Both the position numbers and the translations under genes were made by a program. From Tropicibacter sp. R16_0 (lineage in GTDB: Bacteria > Pseudomonadota > Alphaproteobacteria > Rhodobacterales > Rhodobacteraceae), in assembly GCF_017743935.1 (NCBI RefSeq), contig NZ_JAGHRE010000002.1, positions 124,001 to 188,000 of the forward strand: a stretch of 64,000 nt of DNA. Reading direction: 5' to 3'. Shown here one piece after another: positions 61,159-64,000 of the stretch; position 1 is the first letter of the stretch; each line of letters begins with the position of its first letter. The notes beneath the pieces were generated by a model. The model was given only the letters and a program-made list of their open reading frames with translations. It had not been told where the DNA came from and did not search any database.

Positions 61159-62184
61159 ATGAAGCGGATCAATCTGGCTTTGCAAGGCGGCGGCGCGCAT
61201 GGGGCCTTTACCTGGGGCGTACTTGACCGGCTGCTGGACGAGACAGATGTCGAGGTCGCAGCGATCACCGGCACGTCGGCGGGTGCGCTCAACGGGGCGG
61301 CGTTCAAGTCGGGTATGGTCAAGGGCGGGCGCGACGGCGCGCGCGAGACGTTGAACTGGCTCTGGGGCAAGATGGGCGCCGTTGGTGACATGCGCCTGGC
61401 CAATTGGATGCGCGGGTTCGAACCGGCGCAGATGGCGCAGGCCTTGGAATACTCGCTGCCGTTTTCCATGGCCGACACGCTGTCGCGCATGGTGTCGCCC
61501 TATGCCTATGGGCCGTTCTATGTGAACCCGTTGAAATCCGTGGTCGACGCTTTTGATTTCGACAACATCTGCGTGGATGAGGGGCCCGAGTTGTTCATTT
61601 GTGCCACTCGGGTGCGCACAGGCAAGATCCGTATTTTCCAGGGCGATGAGATCAGCAGCGAGGCGATCCTGGCTTCGGCCTGTCTGCCGACGCTTTTCAA
61701 GGCGGTCGAGATCGACGATCCCGAAACCCGACGGCGCGAAGCCTATTGGGACGGTGGCTATACCGGCAACCCAGCCCTGTTTCCGCTGTTCAACACCGGG
61801 CTGCCCGATGACGTGGTGGTGGTGAACATCAACCCGCTGGAGCGAGATGAGCTGCCGGTGACGCCGCAGCAGATCCACAACCGGGTGAACGAGATCAGTT
61901 TTAACTCGTCCTTGTTGCGCGAACTGCGCGCGATCAACTTTGTCCAGCGATTGCTGGAGGATGGTACGCTGAAGAAAGGCACGATGAGCCGGGTTCTGGT
62001 GCATATGATTGCCGATGATGAGCTGATGACGGAATTGTCGGTGGCGACCAAGCTGGTGCCGACGCCGATGGTTCTGAACAAGCTCAAACAAGCCGGGCGC
62101 GCGGCGGCTGACGGGTTTTTGTCGGCGCACAAGTCGGACTTGGGTCAGCGCAGCACCGTCGATCTGTCGGACATGTTCGGATAA
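61159..62184 (+). CDS. Patatin-like phospholipase
   Basis: 341 residues. Oxyanion loop LQGGGAHGAFTWGVLD (about 8-23), nucleophile in ITGTSAGALNG, and catalytic Asp in YWDGGYTGNPAL (D-G-G). Ser-Asp dyad intact. Patatin proteins hydrolyse lipids, and related ones act as polyhydroxybutyrate depolymerases; proximity to bdhA supports that idea (inference). No signal peptide, so cytosolic. Start ATG has GAAGGA 8 nt upstream. Confidence 0.88.
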   Translation: MKRINLALQGGGAHGAFTWGVLDRLLDETDVEVAAITGTSAGALNGAAFKSGMVKGGRDGARETLNWLWGKMGAVGDMRLANWMRGFEPAQMAQALEYSLPFSMADTLSRMVSPYAYGPFYVNPLKSVVDAFDFDNICVDEGPELFICATRVRTGKIRIFQGDEISSEAILASACLPTLFKAVEIDDPETRRREAYWDGGYTGNPALFPLFNTGLPDDVVVVNINPLERDELPVTPQQIHNRVNEISFNSSLLRELRAINFVQRLLEDGTLKKGTMSRVLVHMIADDELMTELSVATKLVPTPMVLNKLKQAGRAAADGFLSAHKSDLGQRSTVDLSDMFG

Positions 62185-62286
62185 AGCGTTCGGCCTTAAA
62201 CCTGAGACACGCATTCCCTGCCACGCCTGCGGCGGTCTGGGGGCATTCGAGTCACATGTCGTTTGAAGTCAAAGGCCGAGCGCTTT
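62183..62286. repeat. 15-nt inverted repeat bounding a convergent gap
   Basis: AAAGCGTTCGGCCTT (62183-62197) and AAGGCCGAGCGCTTT (62272-62286) pair with one G-U, separated by 74 nt. The left arm overlaps the patatin stop codon and the right arm is 3 nt past the DUF502 stop, so each mRNA 3' end carries one arm. Confidence 0.5.
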
Positions 62287-62289
62287 GGA

Positions 62290-62973
62290 TCACTCTTCGT
62301 CAGGCGGTGACAGCGGGTCTTTGTCGTTGGGGTAAACCAGGCCTGCGGAAATCACCAGCTTGGCGGCATCTTCGATGCTCATGTCCAGATAGATGATATC
62401 TTCTTCGGGGAAGAAGAGCAGAAAACCGGACGTCGGGTTGGGCGTGGTTGGGACGAAAACACTGACCAGGTTGCCACCCGTTTCAGCGCGATCCGCAACT
62501 TCGCCCTTGGCATCGGTCGAGACGAACCCAATGGCCCATATCCCGCGGCGTGGGTATTGGATCAAGCAGGCCTTTTCAAAACTGCGCTCGGTCTGGGCAA
62601 ATACCGTTTCCGAGATCTGCTTGATACCGGAATAGATCGAGCGCACGACCGGCATGCGATCCACCAGACCCTCAGCAAAATGGATCAGAGAGCGTCCGAT
62701 CAGACCCTTTGCTATCCAACCCACGATGACGGTGAAGATCAGGAAGAAGATGACACCGACGCCGCGCAGGTTGATGCCGATGTATTCCTCGGGCTGGAAC
62801 TGATGCGGAACGAGCGGCAAGACGAAGCTGTCAAACCAGCCCACAACCGTCCACAACAACCACAGGGTCAGCCCGACCGGTGCAATGACAACGATCCCCG
62901 TCAGGAAAGAAGCACGCAACCCGGCAAACAGGCCGGGGCGGCGATGTGGTTCCTCGTCAAAGGGCGTGTTCAT
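62290..62973 (-). CDS. DUF502 membrane protein
   Basis: 227 residues. Two membrane segments near the N-terminus (FLTGIVVIAPVGLTLWLLW and GVGVIFFLIFTVIVGWIAKG), then the DUF502 body with PVVRSIYSGIKQISETVFAQ and PTTPNPTSGFLLFFPEEDIIYLDMSIEDAAKLVISAG. Widely conserved; the molecular role is unknown. In the same direction as psuG, 79 nt downstream of it. Confidence 0.88.
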   Translation of the reverse strand: MNTPFDEEPHRRPGLFAGLRASFLTGIVVIAPVGLTLWLLWTVVGWFDSFVLPLVPHQFQPEEYIGINLRGVGVIFFLIFTVIVGWIAKGLIGRSLIHFAEGLVDRMPVVRSIYSGIKQISETVFAQTERSFEKACLIQYPRRGIWAIGFVSTDAKGEVADRAETGGNLVSVFVPTTPNPTSGFLLFFPEEDIIYLDMSIEDAAKLVISAGLVYPNDKDPLSPPDEE

Positions 62974-63015
62974 TGAGTCGTCCGTCCGTTACGCCGCTGA
63001 ACCTATGCACGAATT

Positions 63016-63042
63016 GGCCCGCCGACAATGGGGCGGCGGGCC
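63016..63042 (-). terminator. Probable terminator hairpin after psuG
   Basis: GGCCCGCCG (63016-63024)/CGGCGGGCC (63034-63042), 9 bp, 9-base loop, between psuG and DUF502. The minus-strand T run is short (AATTC), so termination may be partial. Confidence 0.55.
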
Positions 63043-63052
63043 ATTCTTGGTG

Positions 63053-63967
63053 TCACGAGGAAATCTTGATCAATTCCTGTGCAATGGATGCGGCAAGACG
63101 GGCATTGTTGCGCACAAGCGCGATGTTGGCGGTCAGCGAGCGGCCTTCGGTCAGTTCGAAGATGCGCTGCAACAAGTACGGGGTCACACCTTTGCCGGTG
63201 ATGCCATGTGTGTCGGCGTCCGCTTGGGCGGCCTCGATGATGGGCGTCAATTCTTCGGCCGGGATCTGGTCACTTGCGGGGATCGGGTTGGCCACAAGTT
63301 GGCCGCCGGGCAGGCCAAGGGCGCTGCGGGTGGCGTGGGCTTGCGCGATCTGGGCCGCGTCATCCATGCGCAGCGGGGCAGATAGAGGCGACTGCGCTGA
63401 CCAGAAGGCGGGAAAGGCTTCCTGTCCGTATGCGATGACCGGCACGCCGAGTGTCTCAAGAACCTCGAGTGTTTTGGGCACGTCGAGGATTGCCTTGGCT
63501 CCGGCGGCCACGACCGTGACGCGGGTTTGGGCCAATTCGTGCAGGTCGGCCGAGATGTCGAATGTGGTCTCGGCCCCTTTGTGAACGCCGCCGATACCGC
63601 CGGTGGCAAAAACCTCGATCCCGGCATATTGCGCCGCAATCATGGTGGCGGCGACTGTGGTGGCGCCGGTGCCGCCGGTGGCGATGCAGGCGGCCATGTC
63701 AGCGCGCGACAGTTTGGCGACGCTTTTGGCCTGACCCAGCGATTGCAGCTGATCAGCTTCCAGCCCCACGTGCAGCTTGCCGTCGATCACGGCAATGGTG
63801 GCCGGGGTGGCGCCTGCGTCGCGGATGTCCTGTTCCACCTGTGCCGCAACCTCGACGTTCTGGGGGTAGGGCATGCCGTGGGTGATGATGGTGCTTTCCA
63901 ATGCCACGATGGCGCGGCTCGCGTCTTTGGCAGCGCGGACTTCGGATGACAGAACAAGGTCGATCAC
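63053..63967 (-). CDS. psuG: Pseudouridine-5'-phosphate glycosidase
   Basis: 304-residue enzyme cleaving pseudouridine 5'-phosphate to uracil and ribose 5-phosphate. Start GTG at 63967 with AGGAG about 10 nt upstream. Motifs: ALESTIITHGMPYPQN, IATGGTGATTVAATMIAA, FATGGIGGVHKGAETTFDISADLHEL (metal/active site), GVPVIAYGQEAFPAFW. The family usually pairs with a PfkB-type pseudouridine kinase (psuK); the gene upstream, beyond the window edge, may be it. Confidence 0.93.
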   Translation of the reverse strand: MIDLVLSSEVRAAKDASRAIVALESTIITHGMPYPQNVEVAAQVEQDIRDAGATPATIAVIDGKLHVGLEADQLQSLGQAKSVAKLSRADMAACIATGGTGATTVAATMIAAQYAGIEVFATGGIGGVHKGAETTFDISADLHELAQTRVTVVAAGAKAILDVPKTLEVLETLGVPVIAYGQEAFPAFWSAQSPLSAPLRMDDAAQIAQAHATRSALGLPGGQLVANPIPASDQIPAEELTPIIEAAQADADTHGITGKGVTPYLLQRIFELTEGRSLTANIALVRNNARLAASIAQELIKISS

Positions 63968-64000
63968 AGTGGGGTGTCTCCTGAAACATAAGTGGCCGCG

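Overview
The window is a 64 kb piece of a roseobacter-group chromosome (Alphaproteobacteria, Rhodobacterales). The evidence is the dusB(nifR3)-ntrB-ntrC-ntrY-ntrX-trkA-trkH-hfq-hflX order, a fused ispDF gene, an aspartate-type hemB, a non-pyrrolysine MttB homologue, DUF6477/DUF6456 neighbours, and high-GC genes with frequent GTG and TTG starts. No prophage, insertion sequence, CRISPR array, tRNA or rRNA gene was found. Nearly everything is single-copy housekeeping or metabolic DNA, with a few accessory spots.

Layout. 1-6.0 kb: the 5' part of metA (the window starts inside it), a P-loop ATPase, two EamA exporters, a FadL-type porin and two small secreted proteins. 6.1-11.6 kb: guaA, a GNAT acetyltransferase, an orphan MttB-family methyltransferase, and the divergent DUF6477/DUF6456 pair. 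11.7-15.8 kb: oxyR, an extraordinary acidic triplet-repeat protein (about 632 residues of [G/D/N]-[D/N]-E), and a Prx5-type peroxiredoxin. 16-26.3 kb: lipA with a small upstream reading frame, an M20D amidohydrolase, an RcnB-like protein, a membrane-anchored nuclease in lower-GC DNA, hpt, a COQ10-type START protein, an MmgE/PrpD protein, amtB and the tightly overlapping ispDF-pgpA-cinA operon. 26.4-38.9 kb: nitrogen and potassium control (dusB, ntrBC, ntrYX, trkAH) followed by hfq-hflX. 38.9-55.7 kb: an FMN oxidoreductase with an NTF2 protein, a membrane-anchored penicillin-acylase homologue, a Tat-type SYLF lipoprotein, hemB, mfd, DUF3616 and TPR proteins, a Bcr/CflA exporter, and a DsbA/acyl-CoA-synthetase pair divergent from an XRE-cupin regulator. 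55.7-60 kb: a compact arsenic operon (ArsR-ArsC fusion, arsC, aquaporin) under a perfect 32-bp palindrome, and an orphan YejA-type binding protein. 60-64 kb: a candidate small RNA with promoter and terminator, bdhA plus a patatin lipase (probably polyhydroxybutyrate turnover), DUF502 and psuG.

How the parts work together. NtrB/NtrC and NtrY/NtrX sense nitrogen and redox state. Both regulators lack the sigma54-contact GAFTGA loop, so they probably act at sigma70-type promoters. AmtB nearby imports ammonium. The arsenic operon reduces arsenate and releases arsenite through an aquaporin instead of a pump. OxyR and the peroxiredoxin flank the acidic repeat gene, but a functional link is only positional.

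Most novel items: the acidic repeat protein (12973-14871); the sRNA at about 60088-60163; the leaderless, palindrome-covered ars promoter with its fused regulator-enzyme; and a family of structured elements found downstream of three genes (11547-11632, 22520-22604 and 22662-22736), whose hairpins keep their shape while their sequence changes.
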